From the NCBI GenBank assembly GCA_900320865.1, contig ONTT01000002.1:1-64000 (forward strand): a stretch of DNA of 64,000 nt, given 5' to 3'. This document shows positions 44,790 through 54,038 of this stretch, in pieces (the first letter of the stretch is position 1; each line of letters opens with the position of its first letter). The position numbers were made by a program, and so were the translations under genes. This DNA is from an uncultured Bacteroidales bacterium (GTDB lineage Bacteria; Bacteroidota; Bacteroidia; Bacteroidales; Paludibacteraceae). The notes under the pieces were generated by a model. That model was not told the DNA's origin and made no database searches. It saw only the letters and a list, made by a program, of their open reading frames with translations.

Positions 44790-45230
44790 ATGAAAAAGAC
44801 ATTATTCGTATTGATGCTGTCTTTGGTGACAGTGTTTGGTATGGCGCAAGGACGCCATGGTGGTTCACGCGGAAATGACAGAGGGCATGGAAGAGGTCCC
44901 GGTCGAGAGTATCCGCATGAAATGCATCATCAGCCCTGCGCTACGCCCGAGCAGATGCAATTAGTACTGCAAGTAATTGACAACCAATCGTTCGACGACA
45001 AGAAATTAGAGATCGGTAAGTTGTGCGTAGTACTGGGGCATTTCTGCACGAACGACCTTGCCCGAATTGCTGAGAAGTTCTCCTTCGATGATAATCGCAA
45101 GGCATTCCTTATCTACGCGTATCCCTATTGCGTAGATCCGCAGAACTACTATTCGCTGAAGGAAGTATTCCAGTTCCGCTCGAACTTCGACGAGATGATG
45201 GAGAAGACGCATCCGGGTTATAGCCGATAA
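44790..45230 (+). CDS. Secreted DUF4476 protein
   Basis: A 146-residue exported protein with a signal peptide (TLFVLMLSLVTVFGMAQ), then a Gly/His/Arg-rich stretch (GRHGGSRGNDRGHGRGPGRE), then a helical domain (about 50-140: PEQMQLVLQVIDNQSFDDKK, LARIAEKFSFDDNRKAFLIY) that matches my memory of DUF4476. Function unknown. It is in one unit with the genes on each side. Confidence 0.8.
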   Translation: MKKTLFVLMLSLVTVFGMAQGRHGGSRGNDRGHGRGPGREYPHEMHHQPCATPEQMQLVLQVIDNQSFDDKKLEIGKLCVVLGHFCTNDLARIAEKFSFDDNRKAFLIYAYPYCVDPQNYYSLKEVFQFRSNFDEMMEKTHPGYSR

Positions 45231-45246
45231 ACGACGTTTATGAGAT

Positions 45247-46560
45247 TTGAAATTTAAGATTTCATTCATAGTACTGCTGTGCGCATTAGAGCTTAATGCG
45301 GCGGTATATACCGGGCAGGTAGTGGACGAGAAAGGGCAACCTATCTCATATGCTACCGTGTATCCGGAGGTGGCACCGGAATTAGGTACAGCCACCAATA
45401 ACGACGGTATCTTCCGCTTCGAAGCCAATTTACCGGCCTCTTCCCCTGTTGTGGTTTCGTTTATCGGGTTTGAGAAAGTAGAGGTTACGAGTGACAGGTT
45501 ACGGGTTAAGGGGGACGCTGCGCTACAGGTTATTGTTCTAAAAGAACAACCAATCGCGCTGCAGGAGACGGTAGTGGCGGCAAAGAGCAGTAAGCAGCGG
45601 AACAAACGCAAGCAGATGGCTACTCTACTCCACGCCGTTTATGTGCAACTGGAGAAGGAGTTTCCGGACGAGCCGGCACAATATCAGGTGGTGAGCGACG
45701 TTCGGATGACCAGCGGCGAAGCGCAAACGGGTCATGCAGCCGTATGGGGCATGGAGCAGATGATAGCCAATATCGTCGTGTTACCCGAGGCCGGCAAAGA
45801 CGGAAGGGACTCCGTACAGTTCCAAGGCCGTTACTGCAAGCGATTCTTCGATGCCCGTAAACGTGCTCAGGCCGATTCGATATTAGCCGGCGAGACCTTG
45901 GAGCGCTTAGAGAAAGCGCAGAAAGATGTGCCGAAAGGTACGTCGCAGAACTACATGCGTCGGGCTGCCAATGCGGTGGACAGCGGTGTAGTAGTGCATG
46001 AAGCGCTTTTCGCGATCGGAAACATGCGCTATGACTTCCAGGAAACGATGAACGACATCAAACACTGGTCGGTAAGCAACGAGTCAGAAGGCGAGACAGT
46101 ACTAACCCACACCCAGACGGTAAGCAAATACTTAGGCTGCTTTAAGATGACCTTCCAGCGGCATTATATCATCGACTCCCGCACCTACTCCGTTCGGCGG
46201 TTCTCGGAGCACGCGGAAGTGAAGGTAGTGATACCTTTCGGTATCAAACTGAACAGCGACCAGTTGCAGATGTTGAATCTGGTGAACATGGACGAAGAGC
46301 AGATTAACAAGTTCCGCCTGAAACGGCTGCGCGGCGCAGTGGACCTGAACACAATCTATCAACGTCGTAACGGTCTGGTCTATACGCAGGAGAAGAATAT
46401 GATCTTAAATGCCTTTATCGTAGGCAGCAAGAAGACCGAGATCCCGTTGAATATTCAGGCTACTCAACGGGTGACAGACCTTCAGACAGAAGGTGTGAAA
46501 GCGCTTAAAAAGCATCAATTGACGAGGCGCGTAAGGCGCGAAATCGTAGAAATTTACTAA
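45247..46560 (+). CDS. Secreted protein with carboxypeptidase-regulatory-like domain
   Basis: A 437-residue protein whose only plausible start is TTG at 45247: it gives a good signal peptide (FKISFIVLLCALELNAA), and no ATG is available. Residues about 19-95 form a CarboxypepD_reg-like beta-sandwich (YTGQVVDEKGQPISYATVYP). The rest is unrecognised, with a helical repeat-like part (LERLEKAQKDVPKG). Such proteins are often periplasmic or surface-exposed in Bacteroidota. A heptamer array at 45482-45516 encodes EVTSDRLRVKGD at the end of the first domain. Confidence 0.75.
   Translation: MKFKISFIVLLCALELNAAVYTGQVVDEKGQPISYATVYPEVAPELGTATNNDGIFRFEANLPASSPVVVSFIGFEKVEVTSDRLRVKGDAALQVIVLKEQPIALQETVVAAKSSKQRNKRKQMATLLHAVYVQLEKEFPDEPAQYQVVSDVRMTSGEAQTGHAAVWGMEQMIANIVVLPEAGKDGRDSVQFQGRYCKRFFDARKRAQADSILAGETLERLEKAQKDVPKGTSQNYMRRAANAVDSGVVVHEALFAIGNMRYDFQETMNDIKHWSVSNESEGETVLTHTQTVSKYLGCFKMTFQRHYIIDSRTYSVRRFSEHAEVKVVIPFGIKLNSDQLQMLNLVNMDEEQINKFRLKRLRGAVDLNTIYQRRNGLVYTQEKNMILNAFIVGSKKTEIPLNIQATQRVTDLQTEGVKALKKHQLTRRVRREIVEIY
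45482..45516 (+). repeat. Five-unit heptamer array in the regulatory-like protein gene
   Basis: AGGTTAC, GAGTGAC, AGGTTAC, GGGTTAA, GGGGGAC: 35 bases, in frame. Confidence 0.55.
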
Positions 46561-46575
46561 AAAATCACGCAAAGA

Positions 46576-46607
46576 TTTGCATAAGTGCAAAAAAAGTAGT
46601 ACCTTTG
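46576..46607 (+). promoter_or_regulatory. Promoter of tRNA-Gly and RNase P RNA
   Basis: TTTGCATAA and TACCTTTG, 20 bases apart, 12 bases before the tRNA. Confidence 0.8.
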
Positions 46608-46618
46608 CGGTCGATTTT

Positions 46619-46689
46619 GCGGTGTTAGCACATCGGTAGTGCATCGGCTTCCCAAGCCGAGGAGGCGGGTTCGATTCCCGTACACCGCT
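46619..46689 (+). tRNA. tRNA-Gly (anticodon CCC)
   Basis: Acceptor GCGGTGT with ACACCGC, D arm GCAC/GTGC, anticodon stem TCGGC/GCCGA with loop TTCCCAA (anticodon CCC), T arm GCGGG/CCCGT. CCA not encoded. The RNase P RNA starts about ten bases later on the same transcript. Confidence 0.94.
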
Positions 46690-46699
46690 CCCAAAAAAG

Positions 46700-46990
46700 A
46701 TATAGTGGATCGGTCTATCGCGCCGCAAGGTGAGGAAAGTCCGGGCAGCACAGAGCACCGCAACGGTTAACGGCCGTCAGGCAGCAATGTTTGGTCCCTA
46801 CTACAGAGACGAGTGATGTGAAACGAGTACACTGCGGGCTGCAATTCCAAGTATACCAATGTCTGAGCGCTGCTCGCGTGAGTTGGAGGGTAGGAAGCGA
46901 GAGAAGCACGTGGTAACACGCGACTCGAGATTAATGATAGACGCTGCTCCGCAGTACAGAACCCGGCTTATAGATTCACTATTCTTTTTT
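46700..46990 (+). ncRNA. rnpB: RNase P RNA
   Basis: Catalytic RNA that matures tRNA 5' ends. The conserved 5' core is GAGGAAAGTCCGGGC and the 3' core is CAGAACCCGGCTTATAG; the AGAnnAATGATAGACG segment is present too. Helix P1 pairs ATAGTG (46702-46707) with CACTAT (46977-46982), followed by a T run. Immediately downstream of tRNA-Gly, probably one precursor. Confidence 0.95.
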
Positions 46991-47010
46991 CGGGAACCGT
47001 AAAAGGCACC

Positions 47011-48288
47011 ATGAAGAAATATTCCGAAATATCGCATTTCATGCGTTATGACATGTGGCGACGTACGGCCACAGAGTTCAGGAATCCCGTTCAACGTATC
47101 GGATATCTTCTGCTTCGCACGATCGTGCTGGTGGCTCGTGGTTTCACGAGTAAGAACCTGAACAATACTGCCAAGAGTCTTACTTTTTCGCTTACTTTCG
47201 CGCTCGTACCTATCTTAGCTATGGTGATCGCTATAGCGAAAGGTTTTGGTGTGGCGGATACAATCGAGCAATACCTGAACTCGACCTTCCTCGGCGAAGC
47301 GGGTATGGTACCTACTATCATGCAGATGGTGGACCGTTATTTGGAAACCGCGCAAGGCGGCGTCTTCATTGGTATAGGTATTCTGATATTGCTTTGGGCG
47401 ATCTATTCGTTCTTCGAGTCGGTCGAGCAAGCGTTTAACCGTATATGGAACGTCCAGAAAAACCGCTCTATCATCCGTAAATTCACGACCTATATCACGA
47501 TCGTGCTGCTTATTCCGGTTGGTATGGTCTGCAGCAGTGGTATTGATGTATTTGTCGGATCCTCGATTCTCAACTCGGTCTTCGTTCAGTTCCTGATCAG
47601 CTGGGGGTTCTTCACGTGGATTTACATCGCCTTCCCGAACACGCACGTGCGCTTCATTTACGGTCTGATACCCGGTATATTGATGGGTACGCTGTTTAAG
47701 TTGCTGCAAATGCTGTCGGTTTATTTGATCGCCATGTTGAGTAGAACAAGTATCGTGTATGGTGCGTTTGCGGCGATCCCTATTTTGATGACCTGGTTGC
47801 AATACACGAGCCTCTTGATTCTCATCGGCGCTGAGATGAGTTTTGCGCTACAGAACAACTCGGAATTTGAGTACGAGCACGACCTGAGTCGTATGTCTCG
47901 TCGCTATAAAGACTTCGTGATGCTGTACCTTCTCTCGGTGATTGTAAAGCGCTTTGAGAATAACGAAGAACCTCTTACAGCAAGTGAATTAGCCATTCGC
48001 GACAATCTGCCCATTCGTTTAGTGAATCAGTTGCTATCGCGATTAGTGGAGACGAACGTGCTAAATGAAGTGGTAGAAGGCGAAGATGAGGACCGTAAAT
48101 ACCAACCGGCTCTGGATACCCATCAGTTAACAATTGGTAAGGTACTGGACCGCATCGACGAGCAAGGAACGGAGGAGTTTTTGCAGGCGCCTTCTAAAGA
48201 GATGTCGGCCTTCTGGGAACGGTATAAGGAGTTGAAAGCGAAGGAAGATGTGCTTGATAATGTAATGATTAACGAGTTAATGAATTAA
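47011..48288 (+). CDS. YihY/BrkB family membrane protein
   Basis: A 425-residue protein with six membrane helices in residues about 20-285 (LAVLFALVPILAMVIAIAK-like first segments, GIGILILLWAIYSFFESVEQ). A cytoplasmic C-terminal part follows (about 300-425) with a winged-helix-like segment (LTASELAIRDNLPIRLVNQL). Once called RNase BN by mistake; function unknown. The stop codon lies inside an 8-base array. Confidence 0.88.
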   Translation: MKKYSEISHFMRYDMWRRTATEFRNPVQRIGYLLLRTIVLVARGFTSKNLNNTAKSLTFSLTFALVPILAMVIAIAKGFGVADTIEQYLNSTFLGEAGMVPTIMQMVDRYLETAQGGVFIGIGILILLWAIYSFFESVEQAFNRIWNVQKNRSIIRKFTTYITIVLLIPVGMVCSSGIDVFVGSSILNSVFVQFLISWGFFTWIYIAFPNTHVRFIYGLIPGILMGTLFKLLQMLSVYLIAMLSRTSIVYGAFAAIPILMTWLQYTSLLILIGAEMSFALQNNSEFEYEHDLSRMSRRYKDFVMLYLLSVIVKRFENNEEPLTASELAIRDNLPIRLVNQLLSRLVETNVLNEVVEGEDEDRKYQPALDTHQLTIGKVLDRIDEQGTEEFLQAPSKEMSAFWERYKELKAKEDVLDNVMINELMN

Positions 48289-48302
48289 AGAGTTAATGAT
48301 AT
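48263..48302 (+). repeat. Five-unit 8-base array at the YihY stop
   Basis: TAATGATT, AACGAGTT, AATGAATT, AAAGAGTT, AATGATAT: 40 bases spanning the YihY stop and reaching the amylase ATG. Confidence 0.6.
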
Positions 48303-50154
48303 GAAAAGACACGCGTTATTTTTTGTAGCAGCGATGCTGATGAGTCAAATCGCATGGGCTGCGCCGAAGATTCAACAAGTAGAACCGCTCTGCTGGTGGA
48401 CGAACATGGAGACCCCGCTGACAGTCATGTTTCATGGTCAGGACTTAGCAGATGCGGAAGTGAGTGTACAGCAGGTAGTGAACGGCAAAGTGCTGCGCGG
48501 CGTTTGCCATGGTTTGGTACCTCGCAGCCAGCACAATGCGGAGAGCCCGAACTACTTATTCGTGGACTTCGGAGTGTTCCAGGCCGGCACATACCGTATC
48601 ACGCTGAAGAAAGGCAACAAAAAAGCCACCTATGACTATCTGATCGCCGAGCGTCGTGAAGGCAGTCGCGAGCGCAAGAGTTTCACTTCCGCAGATGTGG
48701 TTTATCTGATCATGTCGGACCGCTTCGTAGATGGTGATCCGTCTAACAACAGTACGGTGGACACCCGCGAGAAAGCCGACAAAAGTAATGTGAACGGTCG
48801 TTGGGGCGGTGATATCCAAGGTATCATCAATAGTTTCGACCATATCGCTAAGTTGGGCTGCACCGCTATCTGGCCGACGCCGATGTTAGGCGACGACGAA
48901 GAGGCATGGAGTTATCATGGCTATGCATGCTCGGACTACTATCATATCGACCCACGCTACGGCACGAACTCGCAATACGCCCAGATGGTACAGATCGCCC
49001 ATAACAAAGGCCTGAAGATCCTGATGGATATGGTGCCTAACCACTGCGGTTCAGCACACTGGTGGATGAGCGACCTACCCTACGCCAACTGGATTAACCA
49101 ATTCGATGAGTTCACGAACACGAATAACTGCTTCACGGCAAACTACGATATCAATGCTTCGGATTTTGACCGTAAACTCAGTAACCGCGGTTGGTTCGAC
49201 CATCCGATGCCGGATATGAACTTGGAGAACCCGGACCTGCTGAAGTATTTCCAGCAATGGGCGATCTGGTGGGTTGAGTATGCGGACTTGGACGGTCTGC
49301 GCGTTGATACCTATCCGTATATCGAGAAGATTCCGGGCAGCGAGTGGCTCAAAGCCATCCGTAATGAGTATCCGAACCTGAATATCGTTGGTGAATGCTG
49401 GACCCGTCCGGCTCCTGCTGTAGCATACTGGCAGAGCGGCGCGAAGAACTTCGACGGCTTCGATTCTAACCTGCCTACCGTGATGGATTTCCCAACGGAA
49501 GAGGCTATTCGTCAAGCCTTGGAGAACGACGGTAAAGGTTGGGGGAACGGTTTGACCCGCGTCTATGACGCGCTGACGATGGATTACCTCTATGCGGACG
49601 TGAATAAACTGCTGACGTTCCTCGGCAACCATGATATGGCGCGTATCACTGATGTGGTGAAGGACAAAGACCTGCGCCGTGTGAAATTGGCGTATGTGCT
49701 GTTGGCTACGATGCGTGGTATTCCGCAAGTGCTGTACGGCGATGAATATGCGATGACTTCGGCAAGCGAAGACCCGAGTAACCACAGTTATCTCCGTGCT
49801 CCGCTCCCGCAAGGCGACGAGGTAACACCGGAAATGCAGGATATGTTTGATTTCCAAAGCAAACTCTTCCAATGGCGTAAGAATGAACCGGTGCTGCATA
49901 CGGGCAAGACGATGCATTTCTTAGCACGCGATAACACCTATGCGTTCTTCCGCTATGATAAGGAAAGTGCGGTATTTGTCTTCGCGAACGCTTCGGATCA
50001 AGTGCGCGTAGCTCCGACGGAGAACTACGAAGAGATCCTAAGTCAATACAATCCGGTAGGTATCAATCCGCTGACAGGTGAGACGGTTGATCTGCGTCGT
50101 GCAGACGTGGCCGCTCCGGCACTTAGTACAATTGTAGTGAAATTGCATAAATAA
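48301..50154 (+). CDS. Secreted GH13 alpha-amylase (cyclomaltodextrinase/neopullulanase type)
   Basis: A 617-residue periplasmic or surface glucanase with a signal peptide (ALFFVAAMLMSQIAWAAP), a beta-sandwich N-domain (about 22-118) and a TIM barrel. The GH13 regions are DMVPNHCG, GLRVDTYPY (nucleophile Asp near 334), VGECW (acid/base Glu near 364) and FLGNHDMARI. A C-terminal beta domain follows. Similar in layout to SusA of Bacteroides; likely cleaves alpha-1,4-glucans or cyclodextrins. No SusC/D genes are near. Confidence 0.94.
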   Translation: MKRHALFFVAAMLMSQIAWAAPKIQQVEPLCWWTNMETPLTVMFHGQDLADAEVSVQQVVNGKVLRGVCHGLVPRSQHNAESPNYLFVDFGVFQAGTYRITLKKGNKKATYDYLIAERREGSRERKSFTSADVVYLIMSDRFVDGDPSNNSTVDTREKADKSNVNGRWGGDIQGIINSFDHIAKLGCTAIWPTPMLGDDEEAWSYHGYACSDYYHIDPRYGTNSQYAQMVQIAHNKGLKILMDMVPNHCGSAHWWMSDLPYANWINQFDEFTNTNNCFTANYDINASDFDRKLSNRGWFDHPMPDMNLENPDLLKYFQQWAIWWVEYADLDGLRVDTYPYIEKIPGSEWLKAIRNEYPNLNIVGECWTRPAPAVAYWQSGAKNFDGFDSNLPTVMDFPTEEAIRQALENDGKGWGNGLTRVYDALTMDYLYADVNKLLTFLGNHDMARITDVVKDKDLRRVKLAYVLLATMRGIPQVLYGDEYAMTSASEDPSNHSYLRAPLPQGDEVTPEMQDMFDFQSKLFQWRKNEPVLHTGKTMHFLARDNTYAFFRYDKESAVFVFANASDQVRVAPTENYEEILSQYNPVGINPLTGETVDLRRADVAAPALSTIVVKLHK

Positions 50155-50155
50155 A

Positions 50156-50347
50156 GTGGAAAGTGGTAAGAAAATTCATAAACTCTGTCCTCGCTGTGGG
50201 GCAGAGTTTATTTGTACCCACGATGCGCTATGCCAATGCGTAGGTATTACCTTAAATGAAAAAGCGCGCGCTTACTTGCGCACGCATTATTCAGATTGTC
50301 TTTGCAGGAAGTGCTTGGAGGAGATAGGAAGAAAACTATGGGATTAG
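50156..50347 (+). CDS. Cysteine-rich CWC family protein
   Basis: A 63-residue protein starting with GTG one base after the amylase stop. It contains CPRCGAEFIC, CQCVGITLNE and CLCRKCLEEIG, the cysteine pattern of the small Cys_rich_CWC family, likely a metal-binding protein of unknown function. Confidence 0.82.
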   Translation: MESGKKIHKLCPRCGAEFICTHDALCQCVGITLNEKARAYLRTHYSDCLCRKCLEEIGRKLWD

Positions 50348-50364
50348 AACCATAGGTCCGGGTA

Positions 50365-51399
50365 CTAGTATAATCTATTCGCAAAATGCAGCAATGAATC
50401 GGGGGCGTTATTCAGGATATGAATGACGTCCTCGAGCATTTCTTCGGGGTGCACTACCCCACGCTCCCAGAAGTTATTGGCTCCTCCGGGCAATTGTTGT
50501 TTGCGCCAGTTATAGACCCGTCCGTTCTGATAAGCCTTAAACCAGGTATGTTTCTCGTCCATCTGCGCCAATTCCACCAGACTGTTTCCTCCGGCTCCTA
50601 CCCACACGTCTGCATCACCGAAATAATGTAAGCAGTCCTCTACCGTCAAAGGAATAGAGGTCTCACGGTCGTTGTCATAGAACGGATAGACCGCCCCTGC
50701 ATCCTTGAAGAGGTAAGCCAGATAGTTCTTGCCGGAAGGAACATACCAGGTGCCACGAAAATTGTTACCACTCATAATTTTCGTGGATTGGTCATTAGAA
50801 ATTGAAGATTTTAGATTTGTTAGTTTTTCATACTTCATCTCTACCTCATTAAAGACGCTATCCGCTTGAGGAAGTCTACCGGTGAGGGCCCCGAGGACAC
50901 GAATCCATTCAGCGCGCGCAAGAGGTGAACTCTCCTGCCATTCGTTGATATAGATGATGGGGACGCCAAGTCGCTCTAAGCGCGCGGCTTCGAGATTATC
51001 GTACTGACCGTAATTCACTGCTAACAAGATATCCAAATTGCTCTGCAGAACACGTTCTGCGCTTGGTTTCATACTGTCCCCAAGGTCGATTTCATCGCCT
51101 TTAACCGGCGTATAGATGAGTTCAGGGTTACACACTGCGGCCAGGCACTCCATGGCATCAAGTGCATAGAGAAAGCCGACCTGAACCGTGCTCATCGTAC
51201 CGAGTCGACGCATCGGTGTTTTGACGCACAGACGTTGATATGGTTGAAAGACCTCCACGAGAATACCGGAGTCGGTCTCGTTGATAGCAAAGCCTGTAGC
51301 GTACTTGTTGCCGACTGGTACAGTCCCCTGCTCCGTGGACTGCTTGGCGCAGCCCACGAAGACCAAGGAACAAAGAATAAAGATCAAAGATCTTTTCAT
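50365..51399 (-). CDS. btuF: BtuF-like periplasmic binding lipoprotein
   Basis: A 344-residue substrate-binding protein of the helical-backbone class used for B12 and iron chelates. The lipobox is LVFVGCAKQ. It has IYINEWQESSPLARAEWIRV and a C-terminal GGANNFWERGVVHPEEMLED. Residues about 194-205 (LKSSISNDQST) come from a five-unit heptamer array. No btuC or btuD is seen, so the transporter is encoded elsewhere. Last gene of the B12 operon; its start overlaps the stop of the DUF4465 gene by one base. Confidence 0.86.
   Translation of the reverse strand: MKRSLIFILCSLVFVGCAKQSTEQGTVPVGNKYATGFAINETDSGILVEVFQPYQRLCVKTPMRRLGTMSTVQVGFLYALDAMECLAAVCNPELIYTPVKGDEIDLGDSMKPSAERVLQSNLDILLAVNYGQYDNLEAARLERLGVPIIYINEWQESSPLARAEWIRVLGALTGRLPQADSVFNEVEMKYEKLTNLKSSISNDQSTKIMSGNNFRGTWYVPSGKNYLAYLFKDAGAVYPFYDNDRETSIPLTVEDCLHYFGDADVWVGAGGNSLVELAQMDEKHTWFKAYQNGRVYNWRKQQLPGGANNFWERGVVHPEEMLEDVIHILNNAPDSLLHFANRLY
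50783..50817 (-). repeat. Five-unit heptamer array inside btuF
   Basis: Minus strand AATCTAA, AATCTTC, AATTTCT, AATGACC, AATCCAC: 35 bases, in frame. Confidence 0.75.
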
Positions 51400-52103
51400 T
51401 ACTTTTTAGCACCGAGATTATCGATACAGAAATAAGTCGGGGTATTCAGACCCCATGCACCTGTACGGCTACCCGTCATAGTAAAGAAGATAACGTCAAC
51501 TGTACCGAGTTGCTTGAGATCCACATAGGTCCATTCGGTAACGATGTTCTTATCCTTAGCGAGATAGAATTCCACTTCGGTATCCACTACCTTACCATCC
51601 AAAGAACCGCCGATGTGCAGCAACAGATAATCGTCATCACCAAACGGATCACCGGCAATAGCGTCACCTTTGGTAATGGAGTTGTAAGCATATACGTTGT
51701 TGCAAACATACATACCCGGAACAACAGCCGGAGTCTTGAGTTTGATAGCATTGCCGGCATAAGCATCCTCATACCAAACGACATAGTTTTTACCGCCCTT
51801 TGCACCGCCGGCTATGGACTTGTAAGCGTCCGTGTAGTCCTTAAACGTGGTGTCGGTGATGTTTGTTACAACAGCGCCGGTTACATACGTACCACCATAA
51901 GCAACAGTTTGTGAGAGCTCATAGTTACCACTTGCTAATAAAGCAGTCGTGTCCGTAGTAAAAGCCAAGTAACTTTGCTGAGCAGCAGGGCTGATAGCAG
52001 CCTCTTCAAAGGTAGCAACCGTTTTGTCCTCAACATCGTAGTTGGGTTGACAAGCTGCAAAAGTCATAGCCAATGCAGCTACAAAAAGAATTGATTTTTT
52101 CAT
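51399..52103 (-). CDS. DUF4465 lipoprotein of the B12 operon
   Basis: A 234-residue lipoprotein (LAMTFAACQPN) of the DUF4465 type, with GSLDGKVVDTEVEFYLAKD and a C-terminal GLNTPTYFCIDNLG. Members occur beside B12 receptors in Bacteroidota and may bind cobalamin at the surface; I infer this from position here. Confidence 0.8.
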   Translation of the reverse strand: MKKSILFVAALAMTFAACQPNYDVEDKTVATFEEAAISPAAQQSYLAFTTDTTALLASGNYELSQTVAYGGTYVTGAVVTNITDTTFKDYTDAYKSIAGGAKGGKNYVVWYEDAYAGNAIKLKTPAVVPGMYVCNNVYAYNSITKGDAIAGDPFGDDDYLLLHIGGSLDGKVVDTEVEFYLAKDKNIVTEWTYVDLKQLGTVDVIFFTMTGSRTGAWGLNTPTYFCIDNLGAKK

Positions 52104-52160
52104 TTTGTTTGTTGTTTAAATTGTTAATAAATGTTAATTAATTATAGTTGGATAAACTAA

Positions 52161-54038
52161 CTATTTGTTGCAATGTAAGTCAATGGCACCTGCTACTTCC
52201 GTACTCAGTTCTCCTGTTTGCGGAAGCGTTTCATCTACGGCGTTATACACACGCACAAAGTCCACAGATGGCAAATTCACGGGATGTCCGTCCGCATCTA
52301 CTGCCCACGAAATATCAAAAGACGTACCCTCGATGTCACTGTTCGGTTTATTATCCACATAGCCAAAGTCCAGAATCCGCTGTATGTTTTGGCCACTTAT
52401 CACAACCGACTGCGGCGGCAGCAGAGCACCGGTAAGGGTATATTCATCCGTTTTTATCCACCCCGGATAATACGGATGTTGGTGGAACGGATTTTGCAGC
52501 GTGTCACTCTCTCGAGTATAGGTACGCGATACGTGATGCTGTGTTTGAGGGTCGTCATACAGACAGCCCTTGAGTTCATACCATGCATCGTCAGGCAGAC
52601 CGTTCTTGTTGTCATCGCAACTGACGAGTACGATACCCGGTTCAGAACTGCCGTACTCAGTAGAACCCGCCATATAAAAGGCATTGCCGAGGATTTGAAT
52701 GTCGCGACCGTCTTTATTCTCGACCGCATGGTCAAAGCCGAAAGTGACGTAGCCTCCCCATCCCCCTAAAGAAATCATTCCACCGGCATTATTAGCAATA
52801 GCCTGCTCGCACTTGCGACACATCCGCTCCGCATCGTCTCCTTCTTCATACTTAGGCAACTCATTGACAAACTGTCCCATTGCAGGCAGATATTCATACA
52901 CTTGTTTAATATACGGCGATTTCTTTTGCGGTTCGGGAACCGTATCTCCATGGATATCATAGGCTCCCGTGACGCGACAAAGATGACCCGGGATATCGCC
53001 TGTTTTAGCACACCAGTGCTCCCGCCCGTCATAACTATAACAATGCAGCACACCGGATGAGACGTAGTTCTTGGCATCCGTGATATAAAGCGCATCGGCT
53101 GTAGCCAAGAGCCCATAGGGATTCTCGAAGGAAGGTGTCTGCTGGAAGTTAAACGCAGAAAGCGCAAAGTCGATGGTCGAAATGGTATTTAACGTATTCT
53201 GTTCGTTGTCTATGACATAGGCTGTAGTGCCCTGAATAGAGATGTTGGAACAGGGAGTGAGGATACGTTGGATTACCGCTTCATTCTGCAGCACTACTAC
53301 CTGCGGTGCAGTCTGGTTATAATTGCCTTGGCAGCACACCCAAAGATGCTTTTGGTCATCCAGACGCAGGCGCGTGGGGTTCAGTCCCACTACCACTTTG
53401 CGCAGTTCCGTAAACGAATGTAGGTCTATCACCGACATCGTCGAGTCATAGCGATTAATCAGGTAACCGCCGGAGTTGACCACATAGAGTTTATCGTCCA
53501 CCACAACCAACTCATCGGGTTGATGACCCACTTTGACCTCACGGGTGATCTCCAGCGAAGCCGTATCCACTTCAAAGATCGATCCTAACAGGTCGGCATC
53601 AGCCACACTGCCCACATACGCACTAACATACATCTTATCGCCATGAAAAGCCAGATAGCGGCAGTTAGGGATATCCACTTGACCGATATGACGCGCTTTG
53701 GCATCCATCACTTCCACTTTATGCGAACAGTTAATGACCGCATAGAGTCGATTACCGTACGCTACCAGGTCATTGCCCACATCGCCTAATTCCTTCAGTT
53801 GCGTCGGATTCTGCGCTCCATACCAGTTACTATAGTACTCTCCGCTTTCCAAATTAATATAATCCAGTCGGGCTTTGTTCGAACCCATATTGCCTTCGCA
53901 AAGCACATATAACCCACCCTCACGCACTTCATCCGTGACGTGCGTACCAATGGTCGGATAGATGACTTCGTCACCTCGACATCCAAAGAAGAGCAAGGAA
54001 CAAAGAACAAAAGTTAATATCTTATTGCAACGGTGCAT
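52161..54038 (-). CDS. BtuG-like surface B12-binding lipoprotein with extra C-terminal domain
   Basis: A 625-residue lipoprotein (LLFFGCRGD). Residues about 35-345 form a beta-propeller of YncE/DUF5074 kind (GGLYVLCEGNMGSNKARLDY, VGHQPDELVVVDDKLYVVNS, VGLNPTRLRLDD), as in BtuG. From about 365 there is a second beta-rich domain (GGWGGYVTFGFDHAVEN, DDNKNGLPDDAWYELKG, ending in SVDFVRVYNAVDE) of the kind usually coded as a separate cell-surface protein near btuG. A fusion is therefore likely. The start overlaps the end of btuB by 25 bases, so translation is coupled. Confidence 0.82.
   Translation of the reverse strand: MHRCNKILTFVLCSLLFFGCRGDEVIYPTIGTHVTDEVREGGLYVLCEGNMGSNKARLDYINLESGEYYSNWYGAQNPTQLKELGDVGNDLVAYGNRLYAVINCSHKVEVMDAKARHIGQVDIPNCRYLAFHGDKMYVSAYVGSVADADLLGSIFEVDTASLEITREVKVGHQPDELVVVDDKLYVVNSGGYLINRYDSTMSVIDLHSFTELRKVVVGLNPTRLRLDDQKHLWVCCQGNYNQTAPQVVVLQNEAVIQRILTPCSNISIQGTTAYVIDNEQNTLNTISTIDFALSAFNFQQTPSFENPYGLLATADALYITDAKNYVSSGVLHCYSYDGREHWCAKTGDIPGHLCRVTGAYDIHGDTVPEPQKKSPYIKQVYEYLPAMGQFVNELPKYEEGDDAERMCRKCEQAIANNAGGMISLGGWGGYVTFGFDHAVENKDGRDIQILGNAFYMAGSTEYGSSEPGIVLVSCDDNKNGLPDDAWYELKGCLYDDPQTQHHVSRTYTRESDTLQNPFHQHPYYPGWIKTDEYTLTGALLPPQSVVISGQNIQRILDFGYVDNKPNSDIEGTSFDISWAVDADGHPVNLPSVDFVRVYNAVDETLPQTGELSTEVAGAIDLHCNK

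Noticed and set aside
49075..49917. 280-codon frame antisense to the amylase gene
   Set aside because: The amylase has all GH13 catalytic motifs; the antisense frame is a shadow.
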